Of a stretch of DNA of 48,414 bases, positions 20,943 through 30,112 are shown in pieces. A program made the position numbers and the translations under genes. This stretch comes from a virus. Every line of letters starts with the position of its first letter. The stretch's first letter is position 1. Below the pieces are notes generated by a model that was not told the DNA's origin, searched no databases, and was given only the letters and a program-made list of their open reading frames with translations. The DNA lies in IMG/VR virus record IMGVR_UViG_3300044701_003951, positions 1-48,414 of that record. One strand, 5' to 3'.

Positions 20943-22744
20943 CATTCGACCCGACCGCAGTGCAGGTGCACCTTGTGCGCACGCTCGACGACGTGCACGA
21001 GTTCATGCAGTGGGTGCGCAGCGGTCACCGCATCATCGGCTTCGACATCGAGACCGACGGTCTCGACTGGTACGACGGCAAGGTGCGGCTCGTCCAGTTC
21101 GGCTCACTGACGGAGGGGTGGGCGGTTCCGTACGAGTGGTGGTCTCGTCTCGTGCTCGAAGCGCTGGAGCACTTCGATCGAACGGGTGCGCTCATCGTGG
21201 GGCACAACGTCGGAGGGTTCGACCTCACGTGGATTCGCAGGGCAACGGGGTTCGTCCCGAACTGGTCAAGGGTGCACGACACGATGCTGTGCGCTGCGCT
21301 GCTCGACTCTGCCGGTAGCAAGGCGCTGAAGGACTTGTCGGCGGTGTACGTCTCGCCGATAGCGAAGATGGGGCAGACGGCGCTGAAGGATGACATGAAG
21401 CGTGGCGGGTGGGACTGGGCAACGGTGCCCGTCGACCTCCCCTCGTACTGGATGTACGGCGTGCTCGACACGGTGCTGACGGTGAACCTGTTCCACACGC
21501 TGATGCCGATGCTCGACCGCTACGGGCTTCAGGATGCGTACGCAACGGAGCGGCACGTCGAGAAGGTGCTGCACAACGTCTCGTACAAGGGCATCCGCAC
21601 CGACCTCGACCACTGCCGCTCTGAGCGGGACCGCCTCACGTCACGGTGCGCCGAGATTCAAGAGCAGGTGCGCACGGAGTACGGGATCGAGAACATCGCC
21701 AGCGGTCCGCAACTCGCTTCCGCTTTCGAGAGCACGGGCGTGCGGCTGACGGAGAAGACCCCGAGCGGTCAGTGGGCGATGAACGCCGACGCACTGGAGA
21801 TCATCGCCGCCCTGAACGGCGACCACCCTCTCGTGAGGCTGGTGACGGAGTACCGCAAGGGCATGAAGTACTCGTCGACCTACTACGACAATGCGATCAA
21901 CTTCACCCGCTCCGACGGACGGGTGCACCCCTACTACCGACAGGTCGCTGCGCGCACGCTGCGCATGTCGGCGAACGACCCCCCGATCCAGACGTGGCCG
22001 AGGGTGAACGCCGACGGCTCGAACGCTGAGCCTCGCAACGCTTTCATCACGGAGGAGGGGCACTCGTTCGTGAGCGCCGACTTCTCGAACGTGGAGGCTC
22101 GTGTGTTCGCTGTCCTTGCCGGTGACGAGGGGATGCAGCAGGCGTTCCTGAACGGTGTCGACCTCCACTGCTGGACGGGTGGACAGATGTACGAGGGCGG
22201 TGTGCCGCTCGACAAGGGCGACCCCCGACGGCAGAGATCGAAGAACTCGCTGTTCACGACCCTGTTCGGTGGCGGTCCCGAGAAGTTGGCGGTGACGGCT
22301 GGGCTGACGGTCGACGAGGCGGTGCACACGCTGCGCCTGCTCAAGGCGACGTTCCCGAGCATCACGTCGTACTCGAAGCAGATGCAGCGTGAGGCGCAGG
22401 ACATGGAGACACAGACCGGTCGTGCGGGCATCCGTCTTGCCGACGGTCGCATCCTGCGCATGGGCGAGGACGACGACAGGTTCTATGCGTTCGTGAACTA
22501 CTCGATCCAAGGCACCGCCCGCATGATCCTCGGCGAGCGGCTGATCGCTCTCGACAACGCCGGTCTCGCTGAGCACGCTGTTGCCGTCATCCACGACGAG
22601 GTCGTGTTCGAGTTGCCCGACGAGATCGTGGACGAGGCTCGCATCGAGATCGGCGACTACATGGCTGACCACGACATGTTCAAGGTGCCGATTGTCGCAT
22701 CGGTGGGCAAGCCTGCGAAGCGTCTCGGCGAGGCTGACCACTGA
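20939..22744 (+). CDS. polA: DNA polymerase I (family A) with 3'-5' exonuclease
   Basis: 601 aa, no 5'-nuclease domain. Exonuclease: D36/E38 in GFDIETDG, D95 in GHNVGGFDL, and a later Y-x3-D (YGVLD). Polymerase: motif A D381 in SADFSNVEAR, motif B 'RQRSKNSLFTTLFGG' (R431, K435, F439), motif C H552-D553-E554. F439 at the sugar-discriminating position is the E. coli-type residue. It replicates the phage genome. It starts the replication/recombination cluster and overlaps the following RuvC-like gene. Confidence 0.95.
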   Translation: MTFDPTAVQVHLVRTLDDVHEFMQWVRSGHRIIGFDIETDGLDWYDGKVRLVQFGSLTEGWAVPYEWWSRLVLEALEHFDRTGALIVGHNVGGFDLTWIRRATGFVPNWSRVHDTMLCAALLDSAGSKALKDLSAVYVSPIAKMGQTALKDDMKRGGWDWATVPVDLPSYWMYGVLDTVLTVNLFHTLMPMLDRYGLQDAYATERHVEKVLHNVSYKGIRTDLDHCRSERDRLTSRCAEIQEQVRTEYGIENIASGPQLASAFESTGVRLTEKTPSGQWAMNADALEIIAALNGDHPLVRLVTEYRKGMKYSSTYYDNAINFTRSDGRVHPYYRQVAARTLRMSANDPPIQTWPRVNADGSNAEPRNAFITEEGHSFVSADFSNVEARVFAVLAGDEGMQQAFLNGVDLHCWTGGQMYEGGVPLDKGDPRRQRSKNSLFTTLFGGGPEKLAVTAGLTVDEAVHTLRLLKATFPSITSYSKQMQREAQDMETQTGRAGIRLADGRILRMGEDDDRFYAFVNYSIQGTARMILGERLIALDNAGLAEHAVAVIHDEVVFELPDEIVDEARIEIGDYMADHDMFKVPIVASVGKPAKRLGEADH

Positions 22745-23178
22745 TGCTCGTGGGCATCGACCCCGGCAAGGCGACGGGCATCGCAGTCTGGCGCGACGGT
22801 GCGCTCGACCTCGGGCTGACCGGCGAGTACACGCTGGAGCAGGCGTTCTCTTTCCTCGACCGTTTCTGCGGGGACGTGGAGCACCAACAGGTGGAGTGGT
22901 TCACGATCAGCGAGCGGACGATCAAGACCGACATCGACTACACGGCGATCCATCTCATCGGCGCTATCCAGTACGCCGCATGGCGGTGCGGGAACACTCT
23001 CTCGTACTCGTCGCCCGCTGAGGTGAAGAGGCAGTTCCCCGACGCTGCGCTGCGCAAGGCGGGGATGTGGCACCGCTCCGATCACGCTAGGGATGCGATC
23101 CGCCACCTCTGCCGCCACCTCGTGGGCGCTGGTATCCTCGACGCACGACGATTCCTTCTCGACGACGATGAGGACTGA
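22744..23178 (+). CDS. RuvC-like Holliday junction resolvase
   Basis: 144 aa with an RNase H-like fold: VGIDPGKATGIAVW (D6), the central acid E57 in ISERT, and the C-terminal acids in SDHARDAIRHL (D113, D117). These are the metal-binding positions of RuvC-type resolvases. It probably cuts branched DNA during replication or before packaging. ATG overlaps the polymerase stop by 1 nt. Confidence 0.85.
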   Translation: MLVGIDPGKATGIAVWRDGALDLGLTGEYTLEQAFSFLDRFCGDVEHQQVEWFTISERTIKTDIDYTAIHLIGAIQYAAWRCGNTLSYSSPAEVKRQFPDAALRKAGMWHRSDHARDAIRHLCRHLVGAGILDARRFLLDDDED

Positions 23179-24957
23179 ATGGACTTGGAGAGCCTGATGG
23201 CAACGCCGCCGCTCACGATCGACTACGACCCCGCTCTTGTGCCTGATCGGTTCATCATCCGTGGTGCTACGCAGGCGCACCAGATCGGGCTGCTCTCGAT
23301 CCCCTCGTGCCGTTTCGCTGCGAAGGGTGCCGACTACTGGACGATCCCTCTGCGCTACGCACAGGTGATCGCTCTGGCGAGTTCGTACCACCTCGAATGG
23401 ACTGCCGCTGCCGAGGAGCAGTTCGTCCCGCTCGCTGAGACGGTGCGTGCGTGCCAGCGCCTGCGGACGGAGGGGCTGACCGACGAGGAGAGCGCCGTCG
23501 TGACCGACATGCTCGCAGAGTACGGCGTGCACCCGAAGCAGGGGCAGGCAGCAGCGATCGTCCAGTTGGCGACTGCCGGTGGCGCTGCCCTGTTCTCTGA
23601 GATGGGTTCGGGCAAGAGCCTCGTGGTGGCGGGTGCGCTGAGGCTGTATGGCATCACGCCCGCCCTCATCGTCTGCCCCCCGAGCGTTCTCTACAACTGG
23701 CAGCGTGAGTTGCGGCGGTTCGGTGTCGAGTCGACGGTGCTCGATGGGACGCTCGCTCAGAAGCGCAAGACGATCGAGTCGCTCGACCTCGATGCCACGC
23801 CGGTGCTGGTCACGTCGTACGGTGCGGCGAAGAAACTCACACGGCTCGCACGCTACGGCTCGACTGCCCTGAAGCGGTGCAACCCCTGTGGTGGGCACCA
23901 CGACCTCCCCGAGGACAAGTGCGAGGTGCACGAGCGGTTCCTCAACACGGTGCAGTGGGGTGCCGTCGTGATCGACGAGGCGCACCGCATCCGTGACCCC
24001 CACACCATCAACACGAGGGCGGTGTGGCACCTCGCATCGTCCGCCCCGAACCGTTGGTTCCTGACGGGGACACCGATCGAGTCGAACGCCAAGGAGTTCT
24101 GGTCGATCCTCCATGCGATGGACCCCGAGGAGCACCCCTCTTCGAGCAAGTTCATCGACCGCTACCTCCTCACGTCGAAGACGTACTGGGGCGAGACGGA
24201 GGTGATCGGTCTGTCGCCGATCACTCGTGCAGAGTTCGAGGAGACCACGCAGTGGCGGTGGCGGCGTGACGTGAAGGTGGGGATGCCGGAGACGGCGTAC
24301 GAGACCCGCACGACCGCCCTGTCGCCGAAGGCGGCTAAGGCGTACAAGCAGATGGAGCGCCAGTTGATGGCAGAGGTCGGTCTCGAAGGGTCGGACGAGA
24401 TGGCGGTGCTGCTTGCCGACAACCACATGGTGAAGTACACGAGGCTGCTCCAGTTGGCGAACGCCACGTGCGAGATCACGCCGGAGGGCGAGGTCGTGAT
24501 GAGCGAGCCGAGCGACAAGTTGGACCTGTTCATGGACACGCTCGAAGATGTGGGCGAGCCGGTGATCGCATGGTTCGCATCGGTCAAGTTGCTGAAGTTG
24601 GCATCGGAGCGTCTCGACAAGGTGGGCATCAAGCACGTCGTGATCCACGGCGAGACTGCGCCGAAGAAACGGCAGGAGGCGGTCGACGCTTTCCAGAACG
24701 GTGATGTCGACCTGATCCTGTTGAACCCCGCTGCCGGTGGAGAGGGCATCACGCTCACTCGTGCACGTGTCAGCGTGTGGGTGATGCGCCCTGCGAGCAG
24801 CATCCAGAACTCGCAGGCTGACGACAGGAACAACCGCTACGGCGTGGAGCACGACGAGTTGCTGTGCATCGACCTCGTTGCCGAGGGCACCATCGAGGAG
24901 CAGGCGCTCGAACGGCTCATGCAGAAGCGGAGCGCTCTCGCTGAGGTGGTCGGATGA
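23179..24957 (+). CDS. SNF2-family DNA helicase/translocase
   Basis: 592 aa. Walker A 'FSEMGSGKSLVV' (139-150), motif II DEAH (266-269), motif III FLTGTP, motif V NPAAGGEGITL and motif VI QADDRNNR. A Cys/His group between motifs Ia and II (C234, C237, H240/H241, C248, H251) looks like a zinc insertion. Phage SNF2 proteins serve replication and recombination, probably unwinding or remodelling forks. It starts directly after the resolvase. Confidence 0.92.
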   Translation: MDLESLMATPPLTIDYDPALVPDRFIIRGATQAHQIGLLSIPSCRFAAKGADYWTIPLRYAQVIALASSYHLEWTAAAEEQFVPLAETVRACQRLRTEGLTDEESAVVTDMLAEYGVHPKQGQAAAIVQLATAGGAALFSEMGSGKSLVVAGALRLYGITPALIVCPPSVLYNWQRELRRFGVESTVLDGTLAQKRKTIESLDLDATPVLVTSYGAAKKLTRLARYGSTALKRCNPCGGHHDLPEDKCEVHERFLNTVQWGAVVIDEAHRIRDPHTINTRAVWHLASSAPNRWFLTGTPIESNAKEFWSILHAMDPEEHPSSSKFIDRYLLTSKTYWGETEVIGLSPITRAEFEETTQWRWRRDVKVGMPETAYETRTTALSPKAAKAYKQMERQLMAEVGLEGSDEMAVLLADNHMVKYTRLLQLANATCEITPEGEVVMSEPSDKLDLFMDTLEDVGEPVIAWFASVKLLKLASERLDKVGIKHVVIHGETAPKKRQEAVDAFQNGDVDLILLNPAAGGEGITLTRARVSVWVMRPASSIQNSQADDRNNRYGVEHDELLCIDLVAEGTIEEQALERLMQKRSALAEVVG

Positions 24958-25931
24958 GCCGCTACGCCGACGGTGTGCACCGCTACTCGAACACGGAGAT
25001 CAGCACGTGGAGGGACTGCCGACGCAAGTGGATGCTGACGTACTACCTCGGGCTGCGCAAGAAGGAGAGGGACGTTCGCTACCCGACGGCAGTGGGCAAC
25101 CTCGTGCACGGTGCGTTCGAGACGTTCTACCTTGCCGGTGGTCTCGACAACCCGAACGCACCGACGCTCGCACGTGAGTACCTCGTCGACCAGCGTGCCA
25201 CCGACCTAGCGGACTGCGCCAGCGAGCACCACGAGACGATCGTGAAAGCGCACAAGACCGCCGACGCATGCTTCACGTCGTACCTGCACTGGCTCGACGA
25301 GACGGGTGCCGACCTCGACCTGCGCATCATCGGGTCGGAGGACAAGTTGACGATGGACGGACCTGTCGAGGGGACGGAGATCAACGGTCGCATTGACCTG
25401 CTTGCCGAGGACACCCGCACCGGCGACATCGTGGTCATCGACCTGAAGTTGGTCTCGTCGATCAGCGACAAGATCAGGATGCTGCACCTCGACACGCAGT
25501 CGAAGCAGTACGCACTGCTCGCCCGACACAAGTACGAGCGCCCCGTGCGCGTGGCGTTCCGCATCGTCAAGATGAACCAGAGGTCGGCAAAGACGAAGGG
25601 CGTGCAGGAAGAGCAGTACGAGATCGTCCTGAACAACGGTCAGATCGAGACGTACATGCGCCAACTCGAAGGCATCACGAGCGACATCATCGCCGTCACG
25701 GAGCGGCTCGATCGTGGCGAGCACCACCAGTTGGTGGCGTACCCTTCGCCGAGCGACTCGTGCTCGTGGAAGTGCCCGTTCTTCGCCGTGTGCCCCATGC
25801 TCGACGACCCCGCCTCCGACGCTGAGTGGCTGCTGAACGATGCGTTCGAGCAGCGGCAAGATTCCGTGGCGAACCTCGAAACCGATGGTATGGTTCCTGA
25901 ATCGACAGAAGACCAAGGGGGTCGGCAGTGA
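24954..25931 (+). CDS. Cas4/RecB-like PD-(D/E)XK nuclease with probable Fe-S cluster
   Basis: 325 aa. The nuclease core has 'INGRIDLLAED' (D148), VVIDLK (D163, K165) and the Q-x3-Y motif Q182-S-K-Q-Y186. A lone N-terminal C22 plus a C-terminal triad C270/C274/C280 ('CSWKCPFFAVC') matches the 4Fe-4S arrangement of Cas4 and AddB nucleases. There is no CRISPR array in view, so it is most likely a phage recombination nuclease making 3' single strands for the next gene's product. Confidence 0.88.
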   Translation: MSRYADGVHRYSNTEISTWRDCRRKWMLTYYLGLRKKERDVRYPTAVGNLVHGAFETFYLAGGLDNPNAPTLAREYLVDQRATDLADCASEHHETIVKAHKTADACFTSYLHWLDETGADLDLRIIGSEDKLTMDGPVEGTEINGRIDLLAEDTRTGDIVVIDLKLVSSISDKIRMLHLDTQSKQYALLARHKYERPVRVAFRIVKMNQRSAKTKGVQEEQYEIVLNNGQIETYMRQLEGITSDIIAVTERLDRGEHHQLVAYPSPSDSCSWKCPFFAVCPMLDDPASDAEWLLNDAFEQRQDSVANLETDGMVPESTEDQGGRQ

Positions 25932-26656
25932 AAGTCAGTGTGAGTGCCATCGTGCACGGAGAACCGGGATCGGGGAAGAGTTGGGCAGGAGCGACCGCTC
26001 CAGCGCCCCGACTGCTCCTCGACGCTGAGGGCGGTGGGCGCTTCGCACCCCGCAACCACCCGATGGTGACGTGGAACCCTCTGACGGAAGCGCCGCCGGA
26101 GTGGGACGGCAAGTGGCAGTCGTGCTTCGTGGCGGTGCAGGACTGGACGACGTTCGACGCTGCGCACAAGTGGCTTGCATCGGGCGAGCACCCTTTCAGG
26201 TCGGTCGTGCTCGACTCGCTGACGGAGTTGCAGAAGCGCCTCGTCGATGCGATCTCCGGCATCAACCAGCCGACGATGCAGCAGTGGGGCGAGGTGCTGC
26301 GCCGCATGGAGGACAAGGCTCGTGCGTTCCGAGACCTCGCCGTTCGCGACGACAACCCTCTTGAGGCTGTGATCGCCATCTGCCTCTCGCACAAGCGTGA
26401 CGATCAGACCCGACCGTTCGTCAAGGGTTCGCTCGAACTGTCCCTGCCCGGGTTCTTCGACGTGGTCGCCTACATGTTCACGTCGCAGGACGAGGCGACC
26501 GGTACGATCTCGCACAACGCTCTGATCGCACCGCTCAACAACATCGTGGCGAAGGATCGCACGAACATGTTGATCCAGCACTTCGGTCCCGCAGTCCCCG
26601 AGGTGAACATCACCGAGTGGCTCAACCTCATCCGCCCCCTCTTCACCAGCAACTGA
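25928..26656 (+). CDS. Sak4-like RecA-fold recombination ATPase
   Basis: 242 aa, GTG overlapping the previous stop. Walker A 'GEPGSGKS' (11-18), 'RLLLDAEGGGRF' (28-39) after it, and Walker B RSVVLDSL (91-98). Size and layout match Sak4-type phage recombinases, which anneal single strands with an SSB partner. Overlap with the Cas4-like nuclease and the next gene supports a recombination unit. Confidence 0.82.
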   Translation: MKVSVSAIVHGEPGSGKSWAGATAPAPRLLLDAEGGGRFAPRNHPMVTWNPLTEAPPEWDGKWQSCFVAVQDWTTFDAAHKWLASGEHPFRSVVLDSLTELQKRLVDAISGINQPTMQQWGEVLRRMEDKARAFRDLAVRDDNPLEAVIAICLSHKRDDQTRPFVKGSLELSLPGFFDVVAYMFTSQDEATGTISHNALIAPLNNIVAKDRTNMLIQHFGPAVPEVNITEWLNLIRPLFTSN

Positions 26657-26672
26657 CAACAGGAGACAACCA

Positions 26673-27278
26673 ATGGCATCTTTGAGCAGCATCCCGGGTC
26701 TCGACGCAGCGCTCGCTGCGATCAAGCAGGGTTCCCGAGACGGAGCGGTCAACGACGACGGCACCGTCCGCAACACGTACCCCGACCTGCCCCACGACCG
26801 TGAGTACCGCGTCGAGGTCGTCGAGGCGACGTACAAGCACTCGCAGTCGGGTGCGGAGGGCATCGGCTACGTCATGGAGGTGACGGAGGGCGAGTTCAAG
26901 GGCGGCAAGGTGTGGGACAACGTGTACTTCACCGGTCACCCCTTTCAGGGTCAGCGCCTCGCTGTCCTGCTCGCCGCTGCGAGCGCCGAGGCTGACAGTG
27001 TCGAGGTCGCTGCGAAGGCGGTCGTCGGTGGCAAGTTGGTCATCGCCCTCAAGGAGGGCAACGACCCCCGCTACCCTCAGACCCGCTGGGTGAACCTCGA
27101 TCAGGGTCAGAAGTTGCGCGAGGGTCTCAAGCCGCCGAAGCAGAGCGGCAACGGCAGCACCGCTGCGCTGAGCGCCGACTCCGTCGATGACATGATCCAG
27201 CAGCGCAACACCGTCTCCCCGCCGACGGCGACGACCCCCCGTCCCGCTGGCGGGATCAAACTGCCGGGTTCCTCCTGA
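26673..27278 (+). CDS. Putative ssDNA-binding protein (DUF669-like)
   Basis: 201 aa, AGGAGA site before the ATG. The core 'EYRVEVVEATYKHSQSGAEG', GYVMEVTEGEFKGGKVWDN and 'LAVLLAAASAEAD' fits the OB-like DUF669 group that partners phage recombinases. The C-terminal 50 residues are low complexity (Ser/Thr/Pro/Gly) and probably disordered, as in many SSBs. It is the last gene of the left arm. Confidence 0.7.
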   Translation: MASLSSIPGLDAALAAIKQGSRDGAVNDDGTVRNTYPDLPHDREYRVEVVEATYKHSQSGAEGIGYVMEVTEGEFKGGKVWDNVYFTGHPFQGQRLAVLLAAASAEADSVEVAAKAVVGGKLVIALKEGNDPRYPQTRWVNLDQGQKLREGLKPPKQSGNGSTAALSADSVDDMIQQRNTVSPPTATTPRPAGGIKLPGSS

Positions 27279-27294
27279 CCGGCAGTTGGTGAAG

Positions 27295-27328
27295 AAGCCC
27301 GCCCCTTTCCTGCCGAGGGGGCGGGCTT
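27295..27328. terminator. Bidirectional terminator between the two arms
   Basis: AAGCCCGCCCC (27295-27305) pairs with GGGGCGGGCTT (27318-27328). TTCTTCT-like T-rich sequence follows on the plus strand and GAAGAAG precedes it (T-rich on the minus strand after the stem). It lies between converging genes. Confidence 0.9.
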
Positions 27329-27332
27329 TCTT

Positions 27333-27584
27333 CTATCCGACGACTACGTCTGCCTCTTCAGGGGTGAGCGGTTCGCCTGCGATGAGTTTCGCCTTTGCCG
27401 ACTGACGGAGCACACGCCTCTGCTCTGCCCACGCTGCGACGACGGCATCGCTCTCTCGCTGGCTCTGAGCAATGATCTGATTGAACTCCGGCTCCGTGAT
27501 CTCACGAAAGCCCTTGGGGATGACTTGACCGTGGAAGGGTGCGGCGGTCACGCCATTGAAGATGTAGCGACGCTCAGTGCTCAT
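27333..27584 (-). CDS. Small hypothetical protein, end of the virion arm
   Basis: 83 aa, ATG overlapping the stop of the upstream gene (ATGA). 'IPKGFREITEPEFNQII' and 'LIAGEPLTPEEADVVVG' resemble short C-terminal tail-fibre or chaperone-like proteins, but I cannot name a family. Probably tail-associated by position. Confidence 0.5.
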   Translation of the reverse strand: MSTERRYIFNGVTAAPFHGQVIPKGFREITEPEFNQIIAQSQRESDAVVAAWAEQRRVLRQSAKAKLIAGEPLTPEEADVVVG

Positions 27585-28201
27585 GCGTTGCCCGTGATCA
27601 CTCGGAGGGCGCTGCGGAAATCGTTCATTTTGTCGTTTGCACCATACGTGCCGAGAGTCTTTGTCCATGTGGTGCGAATCCTGAACACTGCGCTCGAAGC
27701 AGGTGCAATGCTCTTGAGGAAGTAGAAGTTGTCGTTGCGCATGTGCCTCCACGGAGACACTGCCGTACTGTCCACTCCGTACTCTGTCTGCGTCGAGGAG
27801 ACGATCAGGACAGGCGTTCCTGTCGTGACATCGTAGATGGATGTCACGAAGTTGACGACGGCATCGGACTCGATCGAGAGTGCTTGGATGCTGGACGACC
27901 AAAATCCGAACGCATGAAGGTCGTAGGCAGTGGTGTTCGAGATGGTGAGATCAGAGGATGTTGCACCGGCGAGGTTCGCTACAGCGTTCGTCGAACTTAG
28001 GAGTCGACCTGAGCCGAGGGAGTCCTGTCGCGCATCTGCGTAGTTTGCCTTGAACAGTCCCCGAGGAGGAACATACGGCGTACCGCTCAGACAATAGATC
28101 GGCTGAGCGCTGGACTTGGTCGTGGTCCCGAACGGCCATGATGTTTCGGGGAGCCAGCCGACGGAGTCGCTGCACCCTTCGTTGCACAGGGGAGTTGTCA
28201 T
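27581..28201 (-). CDS. Putative minor tail/structural protein
   Basis: 206 aa. Cys near the N-terminus (CNEGCSDS) is followed by a beta-rich body ('DLTISNTTAYDLHAFGFW', 'AVVNFVTSIYDVTTGTP'). It may decorate the tail tip. A -10-like TACACT lies 10 nt from the ATG with a GGGGAGA site between. Function unproven. Confidence 0.55.
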   Translation of the reverse strand: MTTPLCNEGCSDSVGWLPETSWPFGTTTKSSAQPIYCLSGTPYVPPRGLFKANYADARQDSLGSGRLLSSTNAVANLAGATSSDLTISNTTAYDLHAFGFWSSSIQALSIESDAVVNFVTSIYDVTTGTPVLIVSSTQTEYGVDSTAVSPWRHMRNDNFYFLKSIAPASSAVFRIRTTWTKTLGTYGANDKMNDFRSALRVITGNA

Positions 28202-28231
28202 TGGTCTCCCCAGTGTACCCGAGTCCGCAGA

Positions 28232-30079
28232 CTAGGGAGCGAAGCCCTCGTTGGTCGACCAGTCGAACTGTTGCCAGTATTCGAGATCGGTCTGGCTGGG
28301 GTATCCCCGAGCGAGCGCTACGCCCCTTACCGGTGACTGCCCGAGACCGTCCTGTATGTCGACCTCGATGGTGCGCCACTCAGCGGGGTACGTGGCGGGC
28401 GACTCCGATACCTCGCTGCACGTGTACACCCCGAGGGTGGTGCTCACCGTCGTGAATGACCCATTGACGTAGCAGGTCGAGTTGAGTACGTCAGAGAGGT
28501 CGAGGGTCAGGAGGATCATGTTGTCGAGAGTCTCCAGTGCCGAGGCGGCGCTGAGGTCGACGTAGACGCTGAACGCAGTCCAGAACGTGTTCGCTACTAG
28601 GTTCTCAAGTGACATGTACACGTAGCCGGTACTGGGATCGATGAGTCCGTACGTGGTGATGCGCCAGCCGTTGGTGGGCGAGAAGGGTGCACTGCTTGGT
28701 CCGTTGTAGAGAAGGAACGTAGCGTCGAACGATCCACCTACACCTGCGGAAACGAGCAGGGTAAGGGGTCCAGCACACCAGTCGCCGTCGAAGTCATCGA
28801 GCGATTCGAACAGGGTGCCGAGCGTCGGTCCCGTAACGGGGGGCGGTCCTTGGTCGTTTTCCCAATACTCGAACGGTACGGTGCCGTCGATCGCTGCGGA
28901 GAAGAGTGAACCCTTGGTGCCTCTTCCCTGAAGATCGACACCCTCGTCGAGCAGGAAGTTGTAGAGGACGAAGGGGATGCCGAGCGTCGGAGGGGCGGCA
29001 TCGGTGGCAGGCTCGCAACACGAGTAATCGGCGATCGAGTTGACGGTTGCGCGCAGCGATCGTGGACCGAACGGCGTGATCTTCGAGACGGCGATCGTGC
29101 TCGGACCGACCCCATAGATTGACTCCCACGGACCGACCTCGTCCGGCATGTTCGGCTCGAACACCGGCTCGACCGCATCGCCGAGGTAGTAGACGTTCAT
29201 GCCGTTCTCGCTCAGTGCATACGCACCGTTGCCCCACCAGATGAAGTCGCGCACCGCACCCGGGAAGTCACCGATGTCTGGTGCGGTGCCGACGGAGCAG
29301 GTCTGCCCGTTCGTCTTGTTGATGCAGATGCCGCCGGTTCCTCCACAGTGCGTCTGCTGGATCACGTCCGCCGACTGGAGCGTGTTGAACTGGTCGCCGC
29401 ACGAGGAGCATGGGCTGAGTTCCCATACGACCGACGACCAGACGGGGTTCGTGTCGCTGGCGCTGTTCTCTCCCGCCCCTTGCGGTGACGGCGAGATGCC
29501 GCCGCCGCTTGCCGTACCGTCGACACCGTTGCCGGTGGCGGAGGGTGCGAGCGTCTCGATGTAGGGGTTGGTGATGCTGCCCTTGGTGCCGCCGGTGAAC
29601 ACTGCCGACGAGGTGAGCAGCATGACGGCGTTCACGTCCTGATAGCGCCACTTGCCGCACTCGTCGGGGGTGATCTCGATGTGGAGGGCAGTGGTGTGGA
29701 GCGCTGTCTGCGGGGCGAGCGTCCACTGTTCCGGTGGGATCGGTGCCTCGCCGCTCGTCCAGATGCGACCCTCGAAGATCATGCGCTGGATGCCGAGCGT
29801 GCAGACGTTGGGCATGATGTAGGTCTTGATGAGGAACAGGGCGGCAGCGTTCTGCGGCGACCCCACTCGGTAGTTCGCCACGTTCACGTCGATCGCACGA
29901 CCCGTAGCGTGGATCGAGACCACGCCCGCCTGCGTCTTCTTCTGGTAGCCGAAGCAGCCCCCGAAGCGGAGCACCCCACCGGAGTGGATGCTCAGCCAGT
30001 CGCAGATCGACTGCGCCGTCTCGCAGCAGCCTGCGTAGTTGCCAGAGACGTAGTCCACGATGGGGTGTGAGCACGCCAT
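28232..30079 (-). CDS. Tail protein with N-terminal M15-like peptidase domain
   Basis: 615 aa from the ATG at 30079 set by a leaderless promoter. Near residue 55 'SIHATGRAIDVNVAN' fits the S-x-H-x-x-G-x-A-x-D zinc motif of M15 (VanY-like) peptidases, and 'HTTALHIEI' near 140 can give another His. The linker is Ser/Gly-rich, followed by a large beta-rich C-terminal half. A virion-bound wall peptidase that helps DNA entry is likely. The second half could bind receptor or tail tip. Confidence 0.7.
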   Translation of the reverse strand: MACSHPIVDYVSGNYAGCCETAQSICDWLSIHSGGVLRFGGCFGYQKKTQAGVVSIHATGRAIDVNVANYRVGSPQNAAALFLIKTYIMPNVCTLGIQRMIFEGRIWTSGEAPIPPEQWTLAPQTALHTTALHIEITPDECGKWRYQDVNAVMLLTSSAVFTGGTKGSITNPYIETLAPSATGNGVDGTASGGGISPSPQGAGENSASDTNPVWSSVVWELSPCSSCGDQFNTLQSADVIQQTHCGGTGGICINKTNGQTCSVGTAPDIGDFPGAVRDFIWWGNGAYALSENGMNVYYLGDAVEPVFEPNMPDEVGPWESIYGVGPSTIAVSKITPFGPRSLRATVNSIADYSCCEPATDAAPPTLGIPFVLYNFLLDEGVDLQGRGTKGSLFSAAIDGTVPFEYWENDQGPPPVTGPTLGTLFESLDDFDGDWCAGPLTLLVSAGVGGSFDATFLLYNGPSSAPFSPTNGWRITTYGLIDPSTGYVYMSLENLVANTFWTAFSVYVDLSAASALETLDNMILLTLDLSDVLNSTCYVNGSFTTVSTTLGVYTCSEVSESPATYPAEWRTIEVDIQDGLGQSPVRGVALARGYPSQTDLEYWQQFDWSTNEGFAP

Positions 30080-30086
30080 TCCATCC

Positions 30087-30106
30087 AGTCTACTCACGAG
30101 TAGACT
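30087..30106. promoter_or_regulatory. Palindromic back-to-back leaderless promoters
   Basis: AGTCTACTCACGAGTAGACT is a 9-bp inverted repeat with a 2-nt centre. Its two arms are -10 boxes facing away from each other: TAGACT (30101-30106) with 6 nt to the plus-strand ATG at 30113, and TAGACT on the minus strand (30092-30087) with 7 nt to the ATG at 30079. Only 8 bp separate the boxes, so both cannot be occupied at once. Confidence 0.85.
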
Positions 30107-30112
30107 TGGAGC

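Noticed and set aside
22657-24852. Minus-strand open frame of 731 codons
   Set aside because: Antisense to the RuvC-like and SNF2 genes; no protein motif of its own.
24954-25931. CRISPR adaptation (Cas4) role
   Set aside because: No Cas1, Cas2 or repeat array in the window; neighbours point to phage recombination.
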